Origin: Strigops habroptila
Lineage: Eukaryota; Chordata; Aves; Psittaciformes; Psittacidae
Reading direction: 5' to 3'
Length of the DNA stretch: 64,000 nt
Assembly (NCBI RefSeq): GCF_004027225.2
Contig: NC_044282.2
Span: 75,092,287 to 75,156,286, forward strand
Notes under the pieces: model-generated
Database searches by the model: none
Seen by the model: the letters and a program-made list of their open reading frames with translations, nothing else
What the model was told of the DNA's origin: nothing
Shown: positions 1 to 11,500 of the stretch, piece after piece
Position numbering within the stretch: position 1 is the first letter of the stretch
Layout: every line of letters starts with the position of its first letter
Position numbers and translations under genes: made by a program

Positions 1-350
1 AGGACAAGGAGAGCGGGGCAGAAGCGAAAGCTGATGTGCGGGTGAGATGCTGCATCCCTGCATGGTGCTGTGCAGCACCAGCACCAACAGCACCACAACT
101 AGTACCACCAGCAACACCAGCACCACCAGCAGCACCTGCAGCACCAGCACCACCAGCAGCACCACCAGCATCAGCAGCAACACCAAGAGAAAGAGGGATG
201 TCAGCAGAAGGAGAAGAGCACCCATGGCAGCACCCATGGCAGCACCCATGGCACCGCTCTCTCCTCTCCTCAGCACCGCGCTTGCTGCTGACTCATTTTT
301 TGCCAGCAAAGCCCACACAAGGCACAGCACCCGTCCCTCCATGAGGTGCT
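1..350. repeat. CAG/CAC triplet-rich simple sequence with a short tandem repeat
   Basis: Bases 68-182 are a degenerate run of CAC, CAG and AGC triplets (units such as CACCAGCAC). Bases about 218-255 hold three copies of a 12-bp unit containing CACCCATGGCAG. The open frames here are by-products of the low-complexity sequence; no gene is recognised. Confidence 0.7.
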
Positions 351-1374
351 TTTTCCCTTTCCTCTTTGTCAAGTGGGTGCCAGGTTACCAAACCCCTCGT
401 CACGCGGCAGCTCTGCTATCACTTACTGGAACTGGCAGCCACCAAAGCACACGTTTCCAGCAGCCGCGGTGCTGATGCGCTCAGAGGGACCCCGCAGCAC
501 CCACAGCACCCTCCCTGCATCACAGCTTGGACCAGGCACTTTGAAGGTGAGGAGCTCTGGGTGCCTGAAGCCACCCGTACCAATCCATGCCATTCATCCC
601 ATGGAGACACTCGCCCAACTGTGGCTCTTGCCCTAGAGCATCATCCGGAGCCAGTGCCAGCAACGGGGAAAGGAACCATCAGAGCTGGGTATGTTTTCAT
701 GGGAATGGGATAAACCCCCCAAGAGTACTGGCTGCAGGGGCACAAATGTCACTTGTTTCCCACCAGTAAGTGATGACCAAAATAATTAGAAGGGGAAAAA
801 GAATCCCCCTTCCCCTCAATCCCTAATCCCAGCGGAATATCCGTTCTCCTGCTGACTCACCCGCTGCTGCCTCCTCCAAGGATCTGCTGCCCTGGGGGAA
901 AATGAGCTGCTGCTTCATTTGTGCTGCTTGGAAAACCTCTTCTGCTTCTTGTGTATCAGCAAAGGGCCAGGGAATCACCTGTGGAGGAATGAGAGCTTCG
1001 TTAGGAGGAACGGGAATGTTGGATGCAGGATCAGAGCAGAGCAGTGCACATGGATGCTTCGTCCCTTGCCTCCAGGTTTATGCTGGCGCGTGTGCCCAGG
1101 GCAGGATGCTTTGCCCCAGGGATTCATCCCTTCGCTTCCCACATTTCCCTTTTTACAGGCATTTAATAATAAGGGTTTAAGATCAAACTCTCCAGGGAAA
1201 GCCCACAGCCCAAACCTGCAGTTTCTGCTCGAATGCCATTAATGATTATTAAGCTTAAATATTAAGCATTAAGATTATTTATAATTAATTAGTTGTAATT
1301 AATTAATAAATAATTATAATTATTTACAATGGGGGGAATGTTGGGGAAGCAGAGGAAAGCTGGGCTATATATCC
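350..1374. other. Intergenic sequence with an AT-rich tract
   Basis: No gene is seen. Bases 1240-1331 are AT-rich low-complexity sequence (TTAATTA and ATAATTAT words). Confidence 0.6.
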
Positions 1375-1520
1375 CCCATCCCTGGCAGTGTTCAAGGCCA
1401 GGTTGGACACAGGGGCTTGGAGCAACCTGCTCTAGTGGAAGGTGTCCCTGCCCGTGGCAGGGGTTGGAACTGGATGAGCTTTAAGGTCCCTTCCAGCACA
1501 AACCAGTCTGTGATGCTATA
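1375..1520 (+). repeat. CR1 LINE 3' fragment
   Basis: Shows the CR1 3' consensus: CCCATCCCTGGCAGTGTTCA, then GGTTGGACACAGGGGCTTGG, then GATGAGCTTTAAGGTCCCTT, ending in the degenerate TGTGATGCTATAG octamer tail. Confidence 0.9.
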
Positions 1521-2577
1521 GATTAGATACTAGTAATTTATAGATTTGATTGCCCACACTGGTTTAAGGAGAGCACATGTCCTAAGGGCAGACAAAAAGC
1601 CCACCAGCCAGGGCAAATTGGAGCCCCTTCAAGTGCAGAGTCTCACTTTCCCCTCCTGGCCGGTACCAGCATCCCCTCTCAGCACAGCCGCCACTTCCCG
1701 GGTCTATCCCCCCCATCAAACCCCTCCACACCACTTCCCAATGCCAGCACGGAACTCTTGCACCTCTCAGACCATATCAGATCCATCCAGCGTCCTACCT
1801 GGCCTCTCCTCGCTGCAGCTCCAGCCTGGGATGTGCTGTTGGGTTTATACAGCCCCGTCAACCCCACTGAGACATGGGAAAGGAGATTTTCCCACGGCTG
1901 ACAGCCATTCCTGCTTCTCCCAAAGTGACCAGATACCCTCATCGGGAAGGCCCTTCGCTGGGAAAGGTCTTGTTTCCCAGGGCTTGCAGCCAAACTCATG
2001 GGAATGGGATGAGATGCAGGCACCAAATCCTGTCCCAGGGGTGGTGGGAGGCTCTGATGAGTGGCCCCTGACTGGTCTGTGGGCCAGGCCATGCATCCCC
2101 AGGCTCTCAGGCACCGGGATGCTCTCGCAGCCTGTCCGCTGGGAAGCACTCTGGTTTTCCCCCATCCCCATCAGATGGGCTGAAAGAACCCATGAACTCC
2201 CTGCAGACCTCATGGGAAAGGCTGGATGCTGCGTGAGTGATGGAAACCATCCCCATTCCCCAGGGAACAGCTCTGGCAAGCACCCGAGGTGCTCGCCCCA
2301 CTCCAAGCCCTTTCCCTGCCCAGCTAAGGGAACCTTTCCCTCTCTCCCGCTGCAGGGGGGTGGCTGTCACCCTCCTGTGTCCCCTCCTGGGGTTTTCACA
2401 CTCAGTTTCTGTCTGGCACGAGTTCAGCGTGGCCAGGAGCATGATTCTGCTGTGTTTCAAGATGATCTGACCTGAGAACAGCTCACCCTTACCGGCAGGG
2501 TTTGCTCCTCATCCAGCTCGAGTTCAGAGATGACTCAGGAGGAGGTAATGTGGTGCTGCTCGAATCAGCCCTTCAGA
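1521..2577. other. Intergenic sequence, no gene recognised
   Basis: A 309-codon open frame on + (1546-2475) has proline/serine-rich composition, no recognisable domain, and equally long frames on the other strand. I read it as chance in GC-rich DNA. Confidence 0.5.
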
Positions 2578-2872
2578 GATTCATAGAATCACAGAACCCC
2601 AGCCTGGTTTGGGTTGAAGGGACCTTAAAGCTCATCCAGCTCCAAGCCCCTGCCACGGGCAGGGACACCTTCCACTAGAGCAGGTTGCTCCAAGCCCCTG
2701 TGTCCAACCTGGCCTTGAGCACTGCCAGGGATGGGGCAGCCACAGCTTCTCTGGGAAAAGTCTGTGCCAGCGCCTCAGCACCCTCACAGGGAAGAGCTTC
2801 TGCCTCAGAGCTCATCTCAGTCTCCCCTCTGGCACACAGGGAGGGTTCTGGGCTGAAGCACATACTGAAGGT
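2578..2872 (-). repeat. CR1 LINE copy, internally deleted
   Basis: Minus-orientation CR1 beginning at its octamer tail (TCATAGAATCACAG). It follows the consensus to the CTCATCTCAGTCTCCCCTCT region, then jumps to a more 5' CR1 block (GGTTCTGGGCTGAAGCACA) also seen at the far end of the copy at 58641-59334. Confidence 0.85.
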
Positions 2873-3390
2873 GCTTTGGGGGAAGCAGCAACAGGAGGTT
2901 TGGGTCTATCTCTTATTTTGGGTGCTGTGGTGGGTGGGTTTGGAGCACAAAGAGAAATCCTGCAGAGAAATCCTTTTGATCCAGATTTTCCCAGTGGGAA
3001 CGAGCATCCCCTGGGTGCTGCTGTGCCCTGGGGAGATGCAGATCCCAAAGGACCACATGCCATGAGATGCCACCGCCTGCATCACCCATAAGGTTCAACC
3101 ACAGAAATCAGTGCAGGCCAAAGCAATGACCCAAAACCTCCCATCATCCGGCCAGGATCCCATGGGATGGCCGGGATCCAGGACAGCCGATGTGCCAGGC
3201 GTGCTGGCACCTGCCCTCCTGCCAAGCAAGGAAACAAATTGCAGAGTCAGAGCCAAACCATGAAAGCAAAACCACAGAGCCCAGAGCAGCTCCGAGTCAC
3301 TGCCCGGCCACCACCGCACCCCACCGCCTCCAGAGCCACCTGCAGCCAGCCCCACACCGCACGGGTCAGGCTGCACTGTGGGGCTGGCAC

Positions 3391-3692
3391 CATAGGATCA
3401 TAGGATCATGGAATGGTTTGGGTTGAAGGGACCTTAAAGCTCATCCAGCTCCAACCCCCTGCCATGGGCAGGGACACCTTCCGCTAGAGCAGGTTGCTCC
3501 AAGCCCCTGTGTCCAACCTGGCCTTGAACACTGCCAGGGATGGGGCAGCCACAGCTTCTCTGGGAAAAGTCTGTGCCAGCGCCTCAGCACCCTCACAGGG
3601 AAGAGCTTCTGCTTATATCCAACCTGAACTTCCCCTGTTTCAGTTTGAACCCATCACCCCTTGTCCTACTGCTGCAGCCCCTGATGAAGAGC
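3391..3692 (-). repeat. CR1 LINE copy of a second subfamily
   Basis: Tail ATAGGATCATAGGATCATGG, then the common 3' end. It then continues with TATATCCAACCTGAACTTCC rather than the CTCAGAGCTCATCTCAGTC block, a sequence shared with the copies at 21155 and 58641. Confidence 0.88.
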
Positions 3693-6600
3693 ATCTTCCC
3701 GGAGGCAAAGCTCCCACTCTGGGCAGCAGTCAGTGCCTCATGGATGGAGGAGCAGTGACGGGTCCCACCACCTCAGCACCCTCCACTGAGCCAAACCAAC
3801 TCGACAGCCCCCCTCACCTGCACCCAAGCCCCTTCCTTCCCCCTTTGCTGTACAAATCACCTATGTTTTTTACTATGATTATTCTAAATTGTGCCAAACA
3901 CTCATTTGAGATGTGAATGGAGATGAAACACGCACAGAAAGTGCTCCTGGGATGAGTCACCCCTCGCAGCATCTCTATTTACATGAGTCAGGAGGTTGGC
4001 CACACACCTCCCATTAAATCCCCGCCGGGTTCTCGGGTTCTGGGGTGTCCTCGGGAGACCTTTCAGTGACTTTTGTCCTGTTCTGAGCAGTGCAGGAGCC
4101 CCCTCCCTGCACACGTGCTCACTGGGACACAGCAGAACCTGCAGGGCTTTGCCTTGAGGTTACTGGGGCTGGAGGTGATGCTGGGACGGATTGACCAAGG
4201 AATGTCCCTCTTTGTGCCACACATGGGATGAAGGAGGGAGGTGGCAGGTGATGGGTGCTCGGGATGCAGCCAGGGCCAAGCTGGTGGCACTGGCCCCATG
4301 GTGGTGCCAACAGAGGTCACTGTGGCCGAAAAGCCACATGGAAAAGGGAACTCAGGGATGGGGCAGGTCCCGTTTTGAACCAGTTTCCATCCCAGCGCCA
4401 CTGGCAGAGCCCAGGGGTAATGCATTGGGCAGATGAGGGGGCACTGTGATCTGTGGGATGGGTTGGAGAAGCCGTGCTCTGCCCCACAGCCATGTGGGGA
4501 CCTCTAAGGGATCAACCAACTGAGATCAACAGCAATAGCTGTGCTGAGGGAAGGAAACTGTCTCTGCATGGGGCTGGAGGGGGAATGTGCTGCCATGGGG
4601 TGTCCCCAAGGCTGAAAGCTGAGGGAGGGAAGGGGCAGGAGGGGGGACCTCATGCTCCAGCCATCCCTTGGGCTACTAAACCCCTCCCACAGCCTCTCAC
4701 TTCCAGGGGTAGGGAAACACGAGCAGATCCCAAGCAAGTGTGGATTGGGATGCATTGGATGGATGGATTTGCTTCCCATGGCAAAACCGGCAGGATGTGG
4801 GTAGTGGGGAGACACCTCAGTGCTGCCTTCCTCACCCAAAGCCCAGGGGAGAGCCTGCAACAGCTTCTGAGTGCAGCATAAAATAACCCTCAAGGTGACT
4901 AAGCACTAAGCACTGCAGGGACCGAGGCGTGACAGCGGCCACCGCTGCACCCACAGTTACCCAGGTATGGGACCCTGGGGTGGAAGGAAGGCACCCAGGG
5001 GTGCTGGTGGTGCAGAGAGCATCCGTGCCCCATGTCCCATCTCCATGCTGTGCCCAAGCAGAGCTGCTGCCCTCTGCGAAGCCCCCCAAGGGCTGAGCAT
5101 CCCAGCTCCCACCAGTGGCTGCCCCCAGGCAGAGACCAGACCTGGACCCAGGGCTGCTCCAAGGACCCCCAAATCCTGGGGTTCCAGAGGGGTCTGGATG
5201 GGTCCCATTTCAGCCAATCATGGTGGTGGGCAGGCAAGAGCCTGCAAGGGAGCTGGGGGACACTTTGAGGTGCTGGGATGCTCATGGGGTATCACACAAG
5301 AGAGGCAGAGCAGGGATGCTGCACGGGGACCCCTCAGTGCTGACTGCCCCTACCTTTCCCCAGAGCACCCCCAAAACTCCTTCCCCACCACAGCCAGGGC
5401 TCCCCAAGCAGCTCCCCCCTGCCCAGAGGCAGCACTTGCTCTATGGGAGCTCAGGGATGAGGCAGAGCCCCAAACCCAGCCAGCGCTCCCTGTTTAAGGA
5501 GGCAAGATTTAAACCACGCACCCTGCGAAAGCCTGCCCCGAGCGACACCCACAGCACGAGGCTTTGCAAACTTATTGCATGAGTGTTACTCGCAATTCAG
5601 AGCCAGCAGCTCAAGCACCCCAGGTTTAAGCCCCTCGCCCCAGCAGCACCTTACCCTGGCAGGCTGGGGGGGGCCGGAGCTGGGTGCTGGTAACGGGCGG
5701 CGGGAGCCCGGGCCGAGGCTCCCCGCGCTCTGCCACACCATTGGTCCGGGTCGCGCCGGCGGCTGCTTTCAAAACGCTCCTGAAGCTCAGAAAGGAAACA
5801 GGAAGCCTCGTGCTCTTGGTGCAGCTCGAGAGGCTCACACGGCCCCACGTCTCGTCCTCCTACCCCGAGGCTGGGGCAATGGCAGCAGGATGCTGCCGGC
5901 TGGGAGAGCAGCGCCCTGGGCATCTGTGAGCATCCCAACCCCGCTGCGTGGTAGAGGGGTTCCTCCAGCCCGGGGAAGCTGCACATTGCAGCCCGTGCAG
6001 GAGCTGGCTTCAACCCTGCCTCACTTCGTGTTGGTTGTGGTCAAATGCATCTTCACCTTTCAGCTCGCAGAGGCACCAGGCAGCACAAGGTCATGCTAGC
6101 AGGAGCATGTGCTGGACTGATGTCCAGAACAGCTCTGAATGGGGACAAGCCCCCTTTACCCAGCAGTTTGCATGACTCCAGTGCAGGTTTCTCAGCTTTT
6201 CATTCAAAATCCATCATTTGCATTTTTCTGCTCTTCCCCTACAGCACAAAAAGCAAAAATAAACTTGTGCAATTCCCTTCGGGGTGTGTGGTAGGGGCTG
6301 TAGGAGGCTGAAAACCCTTCTTCTCCTCGGAGAGTCAGGGGTGGGAGCTGAGGAAAGCGGTTTCATTTGCTTTGGGAACTGAGTGCTTTGGGAACTGAGT
6401 GCTTATGCTTCATGTTTCCCCAATTCGGGAGGAAGGAAACAACATCCCCAGGCTGCACGAGGGAGGAGGTGCGGGGAGCCTGAGCCCATCAGGAACTGCT
6501 GTCCCAGGGGAGAGGTGGCCTCACAGCTCCCCGTGGCAGAAGTGGGGGCTCCATACTCAGTAATGGCTTTATTTTACTCCCATAACAAAGAAGGAACCGT

Positions 6601-7618
6601 TTGGAGTAGGTGTTTTTATGGTTTCTTTTAATTTAAAAGACCAAAGCCCATGTCTCCAGGCTCCAAGTGACAGAGGCACTGCGGGAGCTCCTCTCTTCCC
6701 GATCTCTCACATGCAAACCCTTTCCCCCTGGACTGAGCCATCTCCCGTGCACTCTGCACAGGAACTTCCCTCAGGACACATCCATTTCCTCTTGCACTCG
6801 CTGCTCCTCCCAGGAGTACGCTGTGTGTCGTTTCTTACCACCCTTGTCCTGACCTGGAGCCAGCAGCAGGACGTGGGAGACTCATCCTCAGGTCACTTCT
6901 GCTTTCTTTGTAATCACTCCTGGTTATCTTCTTCCCTCCGTTTGTCCCCTCCCTAAAACCCTTTGGCTCCCCTGCTTGAGGGTTTGGGAATACAAAGGGG
7001 ATGAAGATCAGCTCCAATCCCACAGCATGAGATCAAACTGGAGCCTTCAGAATCAGCAGAGTCCAAGAGCTTGGCTCTGGCTGCTCTTCCGGTAGTGATC
7101 ACTCAGCCCCTGGCTGTTTTTATTGGAGGGACTCCCCCTCGTTAATGACAAATTAAGTGCCTGGCCTGCTCAGAACAAACCTGGAAGCAGCCCTGCTCCA
7201 AGCTCAGTGCTCTGGGGAACACAGAAGGCAGCAGCGAGCGGAGATGAAGGAAACCCAAACGAGTGCCCAGTTATTGAAGTGGTGTGTCAGTAGTTTCAGC
7301 TCTTGCCCAGACATAACGTAACGTGCTGGAGGCAGGTGCCTGCTCAGCAGCCACTGACTAATTGCAGAACAAAGAGGAGGAAAGAAACAAAGAGGTAAAC
7401 AGTGCAGGAGTGAGGGTGTAGTGATGAGTAGAGCAGAGCAGTTCGTGCTTACACGCAATAGTCTTGAGACCCAAAAATAAAAGTAAATCCCATAAATGAG
7501 ACTCAAAGATCATGCCAGATCTTGAAGAGCACACTTGGCACGATGTGAGCAGCAGGGCAGGTGGCTCCCCTTCCTTTCCAGCAGGAGACCCCAGAGGAAA
7601 AGCAAGTTTGGCACTTAA
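3693..7618. other. Gene-poor region with a small CpG-rich patch
   Basis: No recognised gene. Bases 5680-5775 are locally CpG-rich with an inverted CCAAT box (CCATTGG) and could be an unassigned promoter. A 16-bp unit (CTTTGGGAACTGAGTG) is repeated twice in tandem at about 6370-6402. Confidence 0.45.
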
Positions 7619-8099
7619 ACATAGAATGGTTTGTGTTGGAAGGGACCTTAAAGCTCATCCAGCTCCAACCCCTGCCACGGGCAGGGACACCTTCCACTAG
7701 AGCAGGTTGCTCCAAGCCCCTGTGTCCAACCTGGCCTTGAACACTGCCAGGGATGGGGCAGCCACAGCTTCTCTGGGAAAAGTCTGTGCCAGCGCCTCAG
7801 CACCCTCACAGGGAAGAGCTTCTGCCTCAGAGCTCATCTCAATCTCCCCTCTGGCAGGTTAAAGCCATTCCCCTTGGCCTGTCCCTACAGGCCCTTGTCC
7901 AAAGCCCCTCTCCAGGTTTCCTGGAGCCCCTTTAGGCACTGGAGCTGCTCTAAGGTCTCCCCTTCAGGAGCCTTCTCTTCTCCAGGCTGCCCCAGCCCAG
8001 CTCTCTCAGCCTGGCTCCAGAGCAGAGCTGCTCCAGCCCTCGCAGCAGCTCCGGGGCCTCCTCTGGCCTCGCTCCAGCAGCTCCATGTCCCTCCTGTGC
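7619..8099 (-). repeat. CR1 LINE copy downstream of ANAPC1
   Basis: About 480 bp in minus orientation, from the ATAGAATGG tail to the CTCCAGCAGCTCCATGTCCC block. It is one of the longer copies and near identical to those at 11971, 38551 and 49886. Confidence 0.92.
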
Positions 8100-8254
8100 A
8101 AGAGCCTCCTGAGCTGCCTCTCTCCTGCAATCTACAGCACCTCGTGGAGGCAGACTAAGACAAATGCCAAGCAAAGTAGTTATTCAACAAGGAGACTGTT
8201 CAGTCCCAGCCAAGGGCTGTTCAGACCCCACCACAAAAGACACATTTATAAACA

Positions 8255-8460
8255 CTCCTTAGTTACAAAAGTAGATTTATTATTAGTTCACTTTTACAAT
8301 TTAAGTCATTGTAACAATTTATAAATATCTCCTGGTCACAGTCACCACATGCAGGGACACGTTTGAAGTTGATGTTGTTTGAGAAGCTACAAAATCAAGT
8401 ACATGTTACCTGCATGGTATTGAAAAGCACTGACCAACACAGAGCTCTGACCTCCTGTAA
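8255..8460 (-). other. ANAPC1: ANAPC1 3' UTR (short)
   Basis: The sequence past the stop has no further coding sense. A polyadenylation hexamer lies about 180 bases downstream, so the 3' UTR is probably about 200 bases. The end is inferred from the hexamer, not seen. Confidence 0.6.
8276..8281 (-). terminator. ANAPC1: Candidate poly(A) signal for ANAPC1
   Basis: AATAAA on the minus strand (TTTATT as written), about 180 bases past the stop codon. It is the first canonical hexamer after the stop. A CR1 copy begins about 175 bases further on. Confidence 0.65.
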
Positions 8461-8576
8461 CTACAGCACCATGGCCTGGGGGTTTCTGAGGAGTAGAGGA
8501 GCCAGCCTCAGCAGCGCACGGACCGGCATGTTCAACTGCTTGAACTTCAGAAGCAGCTCAGAGAAGTTTGTGCTTC
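8461..8576 (-). CDS. ANAPC1: ANAPC1 coding exon 47 (terminal coding exon with stop)
   Basis: Encodes [20 protein letters not shown] then [18 protein letters not shown] and a TAG stop at 8463-8461. This matches the end of human APC1. The acceptor is tcttcag|GAA. Confidence 0.95.
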
Positions 8577-11500
8577 CTGAAGAGAAGAAAGAAAGAAGGG
8601 AAATGAGCATGTGTAGGTGGAATGCCCAATAAAAGGAGTGTCATAGAGGGAGAGCAAACAGCATTCAGGTGTCTCTGGAGAGGTGCTCACTGCTGTTCAC
8701 TTTGTTGCAACGCTGGTTAAAAAGTAAGTTTTTATAGTAGAATGTTAAGAAATCCCAAATTCCATTAATGTGTAGAGAATCCCAGAATGTAACAGGCAGA
8801 GAGGACACAGAAAAGCAGGATTTCCATGAAGGTCTTTTGACTTGAACTGACACCCAAGCACCCAACTGGAGAACATCCAAGATGAGACATCCTGTACCCT
8901 CAGGGTGTCCCTGCCTGCACAGGGCTCCAGGCTGGGGGCTGTGGCCTGCAGGAAGCCTTCAGCCCCAGACTCCTCTCACCACTAAGGTGGGAACATTCCT
9001 CTCACTCCCCTAAGCAGGCCTCAGAGCTCCCCAAATCAAAGTGCAGCTGCATCTCTTTCACAAGCTGACAAGCCTTAGGCAAGCAGAGGACTCGTGTATC
9101 CCCAGCTTGGGCTGATGGACAGGGAGAGAAAAAGCTGCCAAGTGAAAAGGTCCAGGATTTCCCTGGTTCCCAAATCAGGATGGAAACCTAGAAGAGTCAG
9201 TGATCACTCTGAATAGGTGCTTATAGGAAAGATTTAAGGACATTCAGGATATGGCCAGCCCAACAAAAAGAACACTTTCCCCTGCCACAGCTCCTTTTAC
9301 CTGGTCCTGCTCTCTGCAAGAACATCCTAACCTGGAGGTCAGGGAAAAAGTTGAGGCTTTTTGTGTCTAGGCTAATTCTGGCTTCTTTAGTCCTGCATAA
9401 AGTTTGTACCTTTTCTGTCCAGACTCAAGACAATTAAAGACTAACCATCAAGGGACCAGCTTTCAGAGGAACCCCGTCACCCCAGCCTTACCTTCCAAGC
9501 CCCCAGCAGCCAGCTGGCCTGGCGTGGGCACAGAGTGGTAGATGAGGAAGCAAGCCAGCATGCTGAGCTGAGATTCCTCCGTGGGCTGCCCGCTGAGGTA
9601 GGAGTGCAGAGACACATCCCCTCCAGCTGTAACACACAACATGTCCTGGTGAAATTGAGGGAGCAGAAAGGCAAGACAACAGTATCTCCACAGAAAAAGC
9701 CCACTGGAAAGAGTCTCCATCTCCCCACAGAAGGTGGGCTAAGGGTTTGTTTGCAAACCTTCCTCCTTCTGCCATGGCCACCCTGCTCTCTGCTGTGGTC
9801 ACCCCTTGCTTTTGCTCCCAGGAAATTCTCCCAGTGTGATACTAGGAAAGTATTTTCTCTGGGAAGCAAAAGCTTCCATGTCAACTAAACCTCCCACCAA
9901 TACAGACGATGTTTCACGCCAAATGCACTGAAGTGAAACCAAGTTGGTTTATGCTGACACACAAGTGCCTTCCCTTCAGTTATCAGTTTTCAGTACTTTT
10001 GAGGCAAAAGTCAACCCTGATCAGCAAGAAGATAAGAGCACTAAATGGCAACCATGGCTGCAGGATTAAAGCTTTCCTCTCTATACCTTGAAGCCACTGA
10101 TCCAATGTATTATCTATGGTGCACTTCATCACGGGCAGAAATTCAGAGTTCATGAAGAGTCCTCGGTTGGGATTTCTGCTCATCCTCTCCTGGTGACTTC
10201 TGGAGCTGAAGAACTCCAACACCAGCTTTATCTGCCACAGCTCAAACGTCTCAGACATTTCTTTTCGTTCTAATCTCCTCACAGCCTAGCAGAGGGGAAA
10301 CACAAAGTGACTGTGAGAGTGTGACGTGGAGGAGGGAAGCAATATTGCTCAGTGCTGTCATAGACACGAAGTAAATGAATCCTCAAACCCCACCTTGCCA
10401 AGGGCCACCCTCCTGAGAAGCTGCCAGCTAATGCCTCTTGTGCAATTTCAGTTCTCATTACCTTAGACTATGTTCCAGCTTTTAAAAATCTCTGCTATCA
10501 GCTCACTAATGTCTCCCCTTCTTCCTTTCTGTCCTCTATAAAAGCACATGCAACAAACAACACTCTTTGCCTAAGTGTAGCTTTAAGAAAGCAAGAGTTA
10601 CTCCACCTGATCTATGGCTATGTACGTGGGCAGCATCTCTGGATTTTCTTGGGTAACACACTCGTACAGAATTGAAGAGAAAAGATCCAGGATTTCCTGT
10701 TTCTGATAAAAGACACATGTTTAACACAGAGCACATGCTAGCGACACTTGACTTCAGGTTCTTGCTTTGCTCACATTTCCTTCCATTAAAGTTAACCCAT
10801 GCACTGACACTGCACCAATGAGTGGTAGCTGGCAGTGTTACACAGCTCACTTGCATGCTTGGGATCATTAAAACTAGGCTTAAAGTGGTTGTATTTCACT
10901 CTCTCAAGTTGTTTAGTGCAAAGAAATACAGTGCAAAACACCCTAATCCTTCCACAGTGACTGCACCTAAATGCTTCAAGACACTGAACAGGGCTTTCAG
11001 TATTTGTTAAACACATTCTGCATGAATACAACTGGTGGATACAACTAGCAGCAACTGTGATATAAAAAATGCCAGCAAGAAGTATTGTTTTACACACTGT
11101 TTTACCCCTTTGTGTTACAAAACATCCCTTAGAATATTCCCATCCCCACAACCTGACGGACTGAATTCTGTTCCTCAGTTTAACAGAGGTTTTCCCCACC
11201 TTTTATTCCTGCAAGCAAGAAACCCTGCGAGTCCACATGGAGGCACCATACCTGGCCCATGTTCACAGTTGGTTTGCAGAAGTAATCGGCGAATGAAAAC
11301 AGAGCAGGATCAGAGGTGAAAGCTGAAATTGCTTCTGGCTGAAGAACAGATTAACACAGGCATAAAATGAACGTTCTGGGTTTACCGCACAAATGTAGTA
11401 GCAATTTCTACCCAGTCCTTCCTTCCCCAGTACACGAGTGACAAGACTGGAACCTACATAAAGCACACTGTGGGCAAACCGTGTCCAATGGTTCTGTCTG

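Noticed and set aside
68-182. Possible CRISPR-like or minisatellite array in the CAC/CAG tract
   Set aside because: There are no conserved repeats with unique spacers; it is degenerate triplet sequence in a vertebrate genome.
1546-2475. A 309-codon frame in the left flank
   Set aside because: Low-complexity Pro/Ser composition, comparable frames on the opposite strand, no splice pattern and no known family.
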